From contig OZ244191.1 in NCBI GenBank assembly GCA_965216745.1, positions 992,001-1,056,000 of the forward strand: a DNA stretch of 64,000 nucleotides. The letters are read 5' to 3'. This document shows, one piece after another, positions 18,901 through 27,033 of the stretch. A model generated the notes under the pieces. The model saw only the letters and a program-made list of their open reading frames with translations, searched no databases and was not told the origin of the DNA. Position 1 is the first letter of the stretch, and every line of letters begins with the position of its first letter. The translations under genes and the position numbers were made by a program. The DNA comes from G965216745 sp965216745 (GTDB lineage: Bacteria > Pseudomonadota > Alphaproteobacteria > Rickettsiales > Anaplasmataceae).

Positions 18901-20492
18901 ATGATACCAGTACAACAACTCTCATCCCTACGCAAATTCATCCCCCTGAACAGCTGCATGTCTTGATAAATCCAGGCTCTACTATTATTGGAAGAGCAAA
19001 AAAAACTGAAAGAAATACAAATTCATTAGTCTTGGAAAAAACTGAAGATTTTGAACCCCAAGACACACAAAATGCTGCCAATACAACAACTCTCATCCCT
19101 ACGCAAATTCATCCCCCTGAACAGCTGCATGTCTTGATAAATCCAGGCTCTACTATTATTGGAAGAGCAAAAAAAACTGAAAGAAATACAAATTCATTAG
19201 TCTTGGAAAAAACTGAAGATTTTGAACCCCCAAAAAAAACAAATGCTACCAGTACAACAACTCTCATCCCTACGCAAATTCATTCCCCTGAACAGCTGCA
19301 TGTCTTGATAAATGAAGGCTCTACTATTATTGGAAGAGCAGAAAAAACTGAAAAAAATACAAATTCATTAGTCTTGGAAAAAACTGAAGATTTTGAACCC
19401 CAAAATACAGAAAATGCTACCAATACAACAACTCTCATCCCTACGCAAATTCATCCCCATGAATGTACAGTTATTGCGGGAAATTCTTCTATTTGTTATA
19501 AATCAGATGAAGAAGAGCACATTAATGAGAACCCCATCTCTCAAAACAAACAAAACAAAAAAAATGTATTTGATTTGCCTTTATCATCAGATAATTTTCA
19601 TAGAATTGTTTTTCATGCAAATCAATATCAACACATTAGAACACCTCCAGTCAAAACATATTCAAGCAATCAAACTGACATAAAAAGAGAAGAACACTCA
19701 GAACAAAAAATATCACAAGAACATCAGAATGATGTCAATATTGCAAATCAAGATCAATCCGATCTTAATAGCACTACAGATGATTCATTTGGTAAGAATA
19801 ATAAAATTCAATCTCATTCATCAGAAAATGAGTATTTTCAGTTAGAACAAGGTCCAGAAGTTAAAGCTCAACCATTATTGGAAGAAAAAAAACATTTAAA
19901 CCACAAATTAGATATTTATTCAGTCTTATACCCATTCATAACATATATTCTTACTGTATCGTGCTCATTATTTGTGTTATGTAAATTTACATTTCTTGTT
20001 AGTATTGCTTTTATTATCCTAGCCTCATTGTCAATAAGCTTCATATTGAAATTTATTGTATGTTACAAACAAAAATATGACAAAGAAAACATAGACCATC
20101 AAAGATTAACAGATACTAACGCCGAGAACAATCGTGATGATGCGAGGAAAGAATCAGTTGAAATCAATGACAATCCTCTACTAAAAGATACTAACGCCGA
20201 GAACAATCATGATGATGCGAGGAAAGAATCAGTTGAAATCAATGACAATCCTCTACTAAAAGATACTAACGCCGAGAACAATCATGATGATGCGAGGAAA
20301 GAATCAGTTGAAATCAATGACAATCCTCTACTAAAAGATACTAACGCCGAGAACAATCATGATGATGCGAGGAAAGAATCAGTTGATCAAAATGAAGATT
20401 TACTGACAAACGAAGTTGTTAAAACCAATCTAAGCTCTATGAAAGCAATTGTTGTTAATAATATAAATGGATCAACAGAAAAAGGAATTTGA
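15924..20492 (+). CDS. Giant acidic tandem-repeat protein with C-terminal membrane hairpin
   Basis: No family was recognised for this 1522-residue protein. It has no signal peptide. Residues 1 to about 560 are non-repetitive and charged, with coiled-coil-like Lys/Glu stretches around 220-470. Residues about 565-1180 are nested in-frame repeats rich in Glu, Thr, Ser and Asn, with the recurring phrase TEDFEPQDTQNA and poly-Glu runs of six to eight. A hydrophobic hairpin spans about 1332-1383 (TYILTVSCSLFVLCKF then FLVSIAFIILASLSISFIL). Nearly four copies of a 25-residue repeat (DTNAENNHDDARKESVEIND...) follow. Acidic Ser/Thr/Glu repeat proteins secreted by Ehrlichia (TRPs) are a loose architectural parallel, not a demonstrated homolog. 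A secreted or surface-exposed host-interaction role is inference. Confidence 0.85.
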   Translation: MIDDGTMNQSYGHMSEDSEKFISDCCTLMEEDDDMRVKAGHFWASISNLQYVTINHEKDESELKFPIPININEPLKPTMVKIQNKNSEDSFFIIPHIKNKPRNGKFHIPVINIKKAKVIYDYKNSSREVILNEEALTEQEILLQNALYKSIEKKISENSSDVEAKALDTMVSVDGKWDRENCELSVDFAIAIKKAYKQKKCDVSKNSDFFKMIFLMRFITSKNIGAQSIEIIDSIEREIKKTKEDKRQALNIAHHKSNMNQDKDTENSKNESDNAQKDTSYINALYEEINDSINDLKTQEDYNEERLNKLEEEAKLLKSLKKQKITSTLNSNFLPFAKNSSSNEFEEKINKVQNIREIINHAEKKLELINECFKIRIKKEKIYTKAETLKQYLENSKNHIDEKSKKEYKKFCQKNTQDNILKKIIQDNKSTQKEISRTQEEIIKLRSNLEEMLSIEISEKETRPVLDSQNHNSRFLETQGHEEEELLEEIKKNIELAIEVSSKYTDLSNSTKGFPNNLSTYNSQNVHPENNPVSGECIVAAESVAAESAEKDVYNLSNSLPTNSSTDNVSTITTKTEETVGRDIQASTRSKNAETSTPEKKNSLRKSKNKYKLKKLPRKLSIIEEEETQDFEPQDTPNDTNTTTLIPTQISSNSLSINHSTDNVSTITTKTEETVGRDIQASTRSKNAETSTPKKKNSLRKSKKKYRLKKLPRKLYIFGEEETEDFEPQDTQNAANTGIFNPRQISSNSLSINHSTDNVSPIITKTEEVEESINLLLEETEKFEPPKITNATSTEIYNPELNKLDTDEMEFTNQINSSILEEEEEEEETEDFEPQDTQNAANTGIFNPRQISSNSLSINHSTDNVSPIITKTEEVEESINLLLEETEKFEPPKITNATSTEIYNPELNKLDTDEMEFTNQINSSILEEEEEEEKTEDFEPQDTQNAASTEIYNPELNKLDTDEMEFTNQINSSILEEEEEEETEDFEPQDKENDTSTTTLIPTQIHPPEQLHVLINPGSTIIGRAKKTERNTNSLVLEKTEDFEPQDTQNAANTTTLIPTQIHPPEQLHVLINPGSTIIGRAKKTERNTNSLVLEKTEDFEPPKKTNATSTTTLIPTQIHSPEQLHVLINEGSTIIGRAEKTEKNTNSLVLEKTEDFEPQNTENATNTTTLIPTQIHPHECTVIAGNSSICYKSDEEEHINENPISQNKQNKKNVFDLPLSSDNFHRIVFHANQYQHIRTPPVKTYSSNQTDIKREEHSEQKISQEHQNDVNIANQDQSDLNSTTDDSFGKNNKIQSHSSENEYFQLEQGPEVKAQPLLEEKKHLNHKLDIYSVLYPFITYILTVSCSLFVLCKFTFLVSIAFIILASLSISFILKFIVCYKQKYDKENIDHQRLTDTNAENNRDDARKESVEINDNPLLKDTNAENNHDDARKESVEINDNPLLKDTNAENNHDDARKESVEINDNPLLKDTNAENNHDDARKESVDQNEDLLTNEVVKTNLSSMKAIVVNNINGSTEKGI
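17597..18520 (+). repeat. Nested in-frame repeats, 285- and 318-base periods
   Basis: The phrase encoding STDNVS recurs at 17617, 17902, 18187 and 18505: two steps of 285 bases and one of 318. The 318-base module (from about 18132 to 18767) includes poly-Glu and the block EIYNPELNKLDTDEMEF. That block appears again at 18786, only 147 bases after its second copy. All periods are multiples of three, so the frame is kept. The mixture of periods points to repeated unequal exchange. Confidence 0.85.
18912..19460 (+). repeat. In-frame 171-base tandem repeat, three full copies and part of a fourth
   Basis: Copies start at 18912, 19083, 19254 and 19425, exactly 171 bases (57 codons) apart. Each encodes TTTLIPTQIHPPEQLHVLIN, then a GSTIIGRAKKTE-like block and LVLEKTEDFEP. 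The first two copies are almost identical, the third has several substitutions, and the fourth is cut short. Confidence 0.9.
20112..20386 (+). repeat. In-frame 75-base tandem repeat near the C-terminus
   Basis: Copies start at 20112, 20187, 20262 and 20337. Three are complete and the fourth stops after about 50 bases. The first differs from the others by one codon (Arg for His). Near-perfect identity implies recent expansion. The repeat lies after the membrane hairpin, so on whichever side the tail faces its length can vary without touching the rest of the protein. Confidence 0.92.
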
Positions 20493-20882
20493 ATTTATAC
20501 TCAACTTTGCATTGCTGTAGAGTCTAATTAACTTATACGCTCTACAATTAATGTAAAGTAGAACTTTGATAAAAAGCCATGGTTCACACATAACATCAAC
20601 ACCGCTTTCAGCAAAATAAAAATAGCTGACAGTGTATAGAATTTATGAGTACAGAGTCATAACTTGTTGAACGGTTTGTCTTATACATAAAAGCCAAATG
20701 ATATAAAACTAATACACTGAATCTAGTGCATATAAAAAATTTGAATATTATTGTTATTTCTACAAATACCACGATTTTTGATCTATAAAGTATTTTCAAA
20801 GATATAACCACAGAATAATTGATATAAATATTTAACATACTTCATCAAATGATCTAATTGATTGAAGTACAAAAATAAACGC
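20493..20882. other. Non-coding spacer before the triplicated units
   Basis: These 390 AT-rich bases follow the giant repeat gene. A possible weak terminator is the inverted repeat TGTAGAG...CTCTACA around 20516-20548. No gene or RNA is recognisable. The sequence is unique to this place, unlike the leader beginning at 20883. Confidence 0.5.
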
Positions 20883-21421
20883 AATGAATCATTTCTCAGC
20901 AAAAAAATAAAAAAGTTTACTTCTGTCTCAACAAATACACATATAACGTATTTAGCAAAAAATTTAACGCCAGGTCAAGAAACTGCAACTAATTTAATCT
21001 TTAAAATTAACATCATCACTCATAGCTTCATACATTAATATATAATTTACCACATAAGTGATATTATTAATACTGAGCATCGTTGATGCTGGATCGTTCA
21101 GCTAATACTGAAACTTTTTTATACTTATTCGCAACCAAGCAAGTTTCATTGTTGATTATAACACTTGAGATAAGTATGTGAATATTTTAAAACTTCTGTT
21201 AGTTCGATTATATATAACAATTAATTGAACAAGATAGAATCTTTTAAATTCAATTGCTATTATTAACGTTTCTAAAAAACTAGCGATCCAAATTTTTATT
21301 TCAAGACTTAGATCAAATATGGTGAATCTTTCATGTTTGTACTTTAACAATCATCAAACATCTTTTTCCAACCATTATGATCTCAGTAATTGATTCTAAA
21401 TAAATAATTAAGGAGAAAAAA
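20883..21421 (+). promoter_or_regulatory. Conserved 5' leader of giant gene, copy 1
   Basis: This 539-base untranslated region is shared with copies 2 and 3. It includes a perfect hairpin AGCATC-GTT-GATGCT at 21076-21090. Next is the imperfect hairpin GTTCAG...CTGAAAC at 21096-21114, followed at once by six T (21115-21120), which resembles an intrinsic terminator or attenuator. AAGGAG lies six bases before the ATG. No promoter could be fixed with confidence. Confidence 0.6.
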
Positions 21422-24400
21422 ATGCCAACAGGACAAGAGCGAAAAAAACAAGAACAAGAACTACAACTAGCTATGTCAATGATAGCTAGTCAGAATCAAA
21501 AAGTAGATCAGTATAAAGAGATCCGTGAAAATTGCGGAAACCAAGAAAAATGCATTGAAACAGTTGTCAATATTTTTATGAAAATGGTCGAAGGAGGAAG
21601 CGAATCAGAGTTTAATGATGCGATTAATGTTATTAATTCAGAATTAACTCAAAATAAAGGAGTTATTTCATTAAATGGATCACTAATCGGAGAAGAGGCT
21701 ATTGCTTCTAGTCTTTTAAGCAGATTAAATACCGTGCCACAAGGATCGCAACAAAACAATAAAAATAAAATAACTAAAGATGAGTTTAACAAAATTCTGC
21801 TTGATGTTACTAATAAGGCAAAAGAAAAATTTAAGCCACATAATAATGTTATGAATGAAACACCAATTAAAGTCAATCGAGAAGAAGTAGAACAATTTTT
21901 TAAAACAAATATCCAAGAACAAAAAGCAAGCCTCCAACAAATGGCGCAAAAAAGGAATCAAGATTCAAAAAAGAGAACAGATTTACGTGCAACCATAAAA
22001 TCTTCAATTATACAATATTCTGAAACTGATAAAGAAAGATCTACAAATTTCTCTAAAATCTTAAATGGAACAAGAGAAGTTCAAAAACCAGATAAAAACC
22101 CTTTGAAAACTATTTTCTCTTACAAACCTTCAAGCGATACAAAAACAATAGATGACTTCGTCAAAGCATGTAATGGTATTGTTAAAGAAGAAGCACATTC
22201 CAAAAAAGATTCTACAAAAATTCTTAGCCAATTAGATGGAGCTGAGAAAACTGGAATTATAAAACTTGCAAAAGATATTCAACTATATAATGATATTTAT
22301 GGACTTAATACCATAACTCCAGTAAGGAGAGAAACATTACCTTTAGCACAACCAGAGAACATATTAACTGAAATACAAATTGCAGCAATATGTGCAACAA
22401 ATAATCTTGCTGATCAACTTGTTAATTTTCAAAATAATAATATTGATAATCTTGGAAATGTAGCGGTAGATTTTGTAAATGGTTTACAAAATGCATTTGG
22501 TATTAATAATTCGCCTACTAAAAATAGTTTTAATGAAATTTTTAATCGCATACAATCATTTAATCTATCTAATAATAATATAAACGAAGAACAACAACGG
22601 AGTATAAATCTTATATTAAATGCTCTTATTAATCTAAAAAACGCTGCCATTGATTCTGAACAAAGTCTTGATGTTATGAACGATGCAGACTTTCTAATAA
22701 TGAAGGAGGAGATTACAGACACCGAAGAAGAAAATAATGATCGAGAAGAACTAAATCGAGGACCACTACTAATTCCAGACTTAGTACAGTATATAGCAGA
22801 TCATGAGAATCAGAGAAATCGGATTGAAACAAACATAAGGCGTGCAGAAGACAAGATTAAAGAGTACAAAAACGTTCAACTAAGTTACTCTAATCTTAAT
22901 TTTCAAAATCAAGTGCAAGGTGATCCTTTTAATCAACTCGTAGATAATAAGAATAATGCAATTGCTAGAGAAGAAGCCGCATTAGTTGAATTGCATCAAA
23001 GCCTTGAAAGATTAGAACAAGAAAAGAATACTCATTTAACAAATATGAGTCCAGAACAACGTTTAATATTTCGAAATCTTGAGAACATTTGTCAAAAACG
23101 ATCTGATACTATTATTGATCAGGAACAGGCAAGAGATGTAAAAGCAACCATGCTCGGAGAATTTACTAATAGTGTTAACAATCCAAATCAATTTTATTCG
23201 TTTTGTATGAAAGAAAATTTGGAAACAGCAGCTCGTGCAGGTGAAATTGGGACAGGAACTGGAACTAATTTTTTTAATAAAACCTTACACACAAAGCACA
23301 AAAATTTATTCACAAAAATCCAGAATTTTGGAGAAAGCTTCACAAATGGAAGCTCAAAGACTAAGATTGATAATTATTTCCAAATTGCAACTAATGCTCT
23401 TGAAGCTTTTAGACAAGAATTTGAACAAAACTTTGAAGATTCACCATTTTTAAATGAGTCATTTAAAAATTTATCTGAAAAATTAGATGAACTTACCGGT
23501 ACTTATCATAAGTATTCTAGTATTTTCAGAACTGTTGATTATAGTTTAAACGCACAACAAGAAGTAAATAGCAATGATATTAACAATATAACACGTGTTA
23601 TCCTTTTTAATGGAACAGCAGGTTTCAAAGAATTATTAACAAGAACTGGTGCAAACGATTATTTAATATTAGAAGATTTTAATCAAAATACAGCCATAAA
23701 ATTGACAGAAAAAAAGAAAGAATGTCTGATATCCTTCTCAGATCATATAGAAAATCAAGCAAAGACCACAAAAGAGGATTTTCATAGAGCTGTGATTGAT
23801 ATGGCTAAAAAACAAACAAATCATGCAAGAAGTATATTTGATTATAGTTGTCAATTAGATTCTGAAAATAAAATAGATGTTCTCAGAAAAGCATCTATAA
23901 AATTAAAAGATTCTGAGTTTTATAAAGCATTATCTGGAAGTGGAGCAAAAAAAGAAGATAAAATATTGGCTGAGAACATAGTAGGTAAAGTATCATCATT
24001 ATTCGACAATGACGCAATCCAGTCAGTAGAACAAAAAATAGATATAGCAGTAATATTAATGGAATCCATGTTTGATCAAGCAAAATCAAACTCTCAAAAC
24101 CAAAATCACAATAAAATCTCATTTCTTGAACTATGTAATAGAATTATCAAAAAAATGGATAATCATTCAATCAATATTAATACTCTGGAACACGTTCTTT
24201 CTAAATTAAATGGCATATCATCTTCTGATTCTCAAGATATGGATGATCAATTAAAACAAAAATTATTATTGATTGATAAAGATGAATTTGAATGTCCAGA
24301 AATTCAAACAAAAGCAGAAGAAGCAGGGTCACTACTAAACGATAAAACAAAAAAATCCTTCATTGTTACAAAAGAACCTGATTCTGATGTTTATTCCTGT

Positions 24401-26068
24401 GTGATTGCTGATCCTGATAATAGCATTATACACATCTTTACAAGAACAAATGATAATGATGCAGACAGCATTTATCATCCTTTGTTGCAAAACGTAGATC
24501 AAGAAAAGTACAATAATATACATGTACATCAAATAAATAATTCTGACAATCAAGTAACATCATTCGAAAAAATTTCCGAAATCATAGGTAGGTTATCATC
24601 ATCAGAGGATTTCTTAGATAAATTAGACATGGCAGAATATGATACTAATAGGCAAAAGATTTCCAACAAAGATTTCGAAATTTGTACAAATGCTTGGGAA
24701 GCAATAAGAGGACAAAGGTTGCTTTCTGAATCAGTTACAACGGAAGCAGATAAAGAATTAATTAAAACTGATATCCAAAAAAATATCGTTACCTCACTTG
24801 TTAACAATTTACTTGAAAAAGGTAATATCTCTTTATCTCCGTTTGCTGATAGCACAAACAAGGTAGAACCACAAAAAGAAAAAGAAAAAGGGGGAAAACA
24901 AAAAACAGAAACAGAAAAAAAAGCTGAAATAAGTTCAAGAACAGATTTGGAAGAAGCATTGAATGAATTCGTCAATGCACTAAAGGAAAATAATCTAGAG
25001 TCATCTGTAAGTATTTTCAAAAAAATACTTGAGTCTATAAAAGCTGTTGGATCAGAGTTTGTAGATTTGAATTTCAACAAATTGAATCAAGTGGGGCAAG
25101 TTTTCAAAAGCTTGTTAAACAAAGAAACAGTGAAAGATGGTGTTAAAGAAAATAGTACAAAAGAAGCACTTGAAAAGTTGTTTGTATCAGGACTAGGAGA
25201 CAAGGATAATACTAAAGCTCAACAATTAACACATATCATGAGATTTTATGGCCCTATTATTAGTTTGACGGCACTATTTGTATCATTAGGTACTGGAACA
25301 GGAGTAAGTATTGCTATTGGACATGCATTAACAACTTTATCGGCTGTTGCATCTGTATCATTTACAAGTTTATCGTTAGCTTCACCAATATTGCCAATAT
25401 TTCTTGCAATTTCTTCTGCATGTTTGTCAATATTTTTGATTTCAGAATTAACAACACTTGTTCTTTCAAAAGATAACATCAAAGATAAATATAATCAAAA
25501 TACTACAGGTCACAAATTAATTACTAAGAAAGAAATAGATAAACCAAAAGATGCTCTTTTAAATCTTATCATTGAACAAGAAAAACAAAAAATTGCATTA
25601 ACAGAATTGTTAGATAAATGTGTAGATAATCCTGAGCAAGAGAAAATAGAAGAAATACTTAAAGCTGAAAAAAATCTTAAAAATGTGAACGATAATATTA
25701 TAACAAAAACAGTTTTATTGAAAGATAATCTGAATTCAATACTCGAAAAAATGAAAAAGCAAGGTGAAGGTAAATTCCCAACTGATGCTCAAAATGGTGC
25801 AGGTGATTTGGTTAAGAATTGTTTGAATACAATAAAATTAGAAACACTAGCGCCTCAAGTCGAGATTCAACAAAGAATCAATACTATACAAGAATCCACT
25901 GTACGTACACAAGAGATTAAAAATGCTGAAACAGAAATCAAAAACATTAATATAGAAAACGGAGAAGTAATCGATGAACAAGCAGGACAAAATAAACAAC
26001 CACCATCTACAAGTGTAAATGGTGCTCAAGGGGTTAATCAAGCACCTAATAATATGCAAAAAGGTTAA
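21422..26068 (+). CDS. Giant repeat-family protein, copy 1 (1548 residues), unknown function
   Basis: No family was recognised. There is no signal peptide. The N-terminal 300 residues are Gln/Lys-rich and helical (start MPTGQERKKQEQELQLAM) and shared with copies 2 and 3. A variable centre runs from about residue 307 to 616 (bases 22340-23270). From about 617 on, the sequence is almost the same in all copies: long charged helical regions, a Lys/Glu-rich linker near 1155, a strongly hydrophobic block at about 1276-1352 rich in Gly, Ala and Ser (two or three membrane passes), then a helical tail. This copy ends QAPNNMQKG because a 31-base duplication moved the stop. It could be a secreted effector, surface antigen or pore-forming protein; the sequence does not decide. 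Confidence 0.88.
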   Translation: MPTGQERKKQEQELQLAMSMIASQNQKVDQYKEIRENCGNQEKCIETVVNIFMKMVEGGSESEFNDAINVINSELTQNKGVISLNGSLIGEEAIASSLLSRLNTVPQGSQQNNKNKITKDEFNKILLDVTNKAKEKFKPHNNVMNETPIKVNREEVEQFFKTNIQEQKASLQQMAQKRNQDSKKRTDLRATIKSSIIQYSETDKERSTNFSKILNGTREVQKPDKNPLKTIFSYKPSSDTKTIDDFVKACNGIVKEEAHSKKDSTKILSQLDGAEKTGIIKLAKDIQLYNDIYGLNTITPVRRETLPLAQPENILTEIQIAAICATNNLADQLVNFQNNNIDNLGNVAVDFVNGLQNAFGINNSPTKNSFNEIFNRIQSFNLSNNNINEEQQRSINLILNALINLKNAAIDSEQSLDVMNDADFLIMKEEITDTEEENNDREELNRGPLLIPDLVQYIADHENQRNRIETNIRRAEDKIKEYKNVQLSYSNLNFQNQVQGDPFNQLVDNKNNAIAREEAALVELHQSLERLEQEKNTHLTNMSPEQRLIFRNLENICQKRSDTIIDQEQARDVKATMLGEFTNSVNNPNQFYSFCMKENLETAARAGEIGTGTGTNFFNKTLHTKHKNLFTKIQNFGESFTNGSSKTKIDNYFQIATNALEAFRQEFEQNFEDSPFLNESFKNLSEKLDELTGTYHKYSSIFRTVDYSLNAQQEVNSNDINNITRVILFNGTAGFKELLTRTGANDYLILEDFNQNTAIKLTEKKKECLISFSDHIENQAKTTKEDFHRAVIDMAKKQTNHARSIFDYSCQLDSENKIDVLRKASIKLKDSEFYKALSGSGAKKEDKILAENIVGKVSSLFDNDAIQSVEQKIDIAVILMESMFDQAKSNSQNQNHNKISFLELCNRIIKKMDNHSININTLEHVLSKLNGISSSDSQDMDDQLKQKLLLIDKDEFECPEIQTKAEEAGSLLNDKTKKSFIVTKEPDSDVYSCVIADPDNSIIHIFTRTNDNDADSIYHPLLQNVDQEKYNNIHVHQINNSDNQVTSFEKISEIIGRLSSSEDFLDKLDMAEYDTNRQKISNKDFEICTNAWEAIRGQRLLSESVTTEADKELIKTDIQKNIVTSLVNNLLEKGNISLSPFADSTNKVEPQKEKEKGGKQKTETEKKAEISSRTDLEEALNEFVNALKENNLESSVSIFKKILESIKAVGSEFVDLNFNKLNQVGQVFKSLLNKETVKDGVKENSTKEALEKLFVSGLGDKDNTKAQQLTHIMRFYGPIISLTALFVSLGTGTGVSIAIGHALTTLSAVASVSFTSLSLASPILPIFLAISSACLSIFLISELTTLVLSKDNIKDKYNQNTTGHKLITKKEIDKPKDALLNLIIEQEKQKIALTELLDKCVDNPEQEKIEEILKAEKNLKNVNDNIITKTVLLKDNLNSILEKMKKQGEGKFPTDAQNGAGDLVKNCLNTIKLETLAPQVEIQQRINTIQESTVRTQEIKNAETEIKNINIENGEVIDEQAGQNKQPPSTSVNGAQGVNQAPNNMQKG
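22340..23270 (+). other. Variable central segment of copy 1
   Basis: Sequence shared by all copies stops after the codons for RRETL (to 22339) and resumes at TTTTTAATAAAACC near 23271. Inside, blocks match copy 2 (SINLILNALINLKNAAIDSE; the block from ARDVKATML to GTGTGTNFF) or copy 3 (ENQRNRIET, VQLSYSN, DPFNQLVD), while others are private to this copy. Confidence 0.8.
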
Positions 26069-26087
26069 TCAAGCACCTAATAATATG
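26033..26087 (+). repeat. 31-base tandem duplication at the end of copy 1
   Basis: GTTAATCAAGCACCTAATAATATG occurs at 26033 and again at 26064. The insertion changes the frame so that translation stops at 26066-26068. Without it the protein would end PNNMAK. Copies 2 and 3 instead end QAVGLVK. Confidence 0.9.
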
Positions 26088-26126
26088 GCAAAATAACCAA
26101 TTACAACACATGTAATGAAAATATGG

Positions 26127-26165
26127 GGGGCTCTCTAAGCCCCTCATTATTGATAACAATAATGA
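26127..26165 (+). terminator. Double hairpin terminator after copy 1
   Basis: GGGGCT (26127-26132) pairs with AGCCCC (26138-26143). A perfect 9-pair hairpin, TCATTATTG-ATAA-CAATAATGA (26144-26165), follows directly, then AAAAATT. Copies 2 (32035-32073) and 3 (37585-37623) have the same structure. G/C stems of this kind are rare in this DNA, supporting a real 3' end signal. Confidence 0.65.
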
Positions 26166-27033
26166 AAAATTATATATAAATTACAACATCACTCAAACTA
26201 TAAAAAAACAACAAGATTTTTTGGCATAAAGACATCATATAATTAAAAATAGATATAAAAAAATAATTCCATATAAGATGATTAGTGACAGATAATAGAA
26301 TAATCACAAAAAAAATACTATAGCATCGTGCTTTTATTGACAAACGTATACAATTAGAAAAACTAAAGATCCTGAAAATATATAAATGGGCAAGGAATCA
26401 CGAAATCCGAACATGTAAAAATGTTACCCCCTGAAGATCAAGATGGCTTTGACAATAAATTATACCCTGGAACAATAGTTGTTGAAAAATGAATCATTTC
26501 TCAGCAAAAAAATAAAAAAGTTTACTTCTGTCTAAACAAATACACATATAACGTATTTAGCAAAAAATTTAACGCCAGGTCAAGAAACTGCAACTAATTT
26601 AATCTTTAAAATTAACATCATCACTCATAGCTTCATACATTAATATATAATTTACCACATAAGTGATATTATTAATAATAAGCATCGTTGATGCTGGATC
26701 GTTCAGCTAATACTGAAACTTTGCTATACTTTTTCGCAACCAAGCAAGTTTCATTGTTAATGATGACAATTGAGATAATAAGATAAGTATGTGAACATTT
26801 TAAAACTTCTGTTAGTTCGATTATATATAACAATTAATTGAATAAGATAGAATCTTTTAATTCAATTGCTATTATTAACGTTTCTGAAAAACTAGCGATC
26901 CAAATTTTTATTTCAAGACTTAGATCAAATATGGTGAATCTTTCATGTTTGTACTTTAACAATCATCAAACATCTTTTTCCAACCATTATGATCTCAGTA
27001 ATTGATTGTAAATAAATAATTAAGGAGAAAAAA
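26166..27033 (+). other. Spacer and leader between copies 1 and 2
   Basis: The part up to 26487 is a spacer also found between copies 2 and 3. It holds a 23-codon frame (26421-26492, MLPPEDQDGFDNKLYPGTIV...) that may be a gene remnant. From 26488 the leader of copy 2 begins. It differs from leaders 1 and 3: the T6 tract after the second hairpin is interrupted (TTTGCTATA), and an extra ATAATAAG-like stretch sits near 26775. AAGGAG precedes the ATG as in the other copies. Confidence 0.6.

Noticed and set aside
20112..20386. CRISPR-like regular repeats
   Set aside because: The 75-base repeats are contiguous, without unique spacers, and encode an in-frame protein repeat.
21156..21350. 64-codon minus-strand frame in the leaders of copies 1 and 3
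   Set aside because: It is broken by a one-base deletion and other changes in the leader of copy 2, and lacks a ribosome-binding site and any recognisable domain.
24550..25080. 176-codon minus-strand frame inside giant gene copy 1, repeated in copies 2 and 3
   Set aside because: It is the antisense shadow of a conserved coding region. Its presence in all copies follows from the triplication, and it has no ribosome-binding site or family resemblance.
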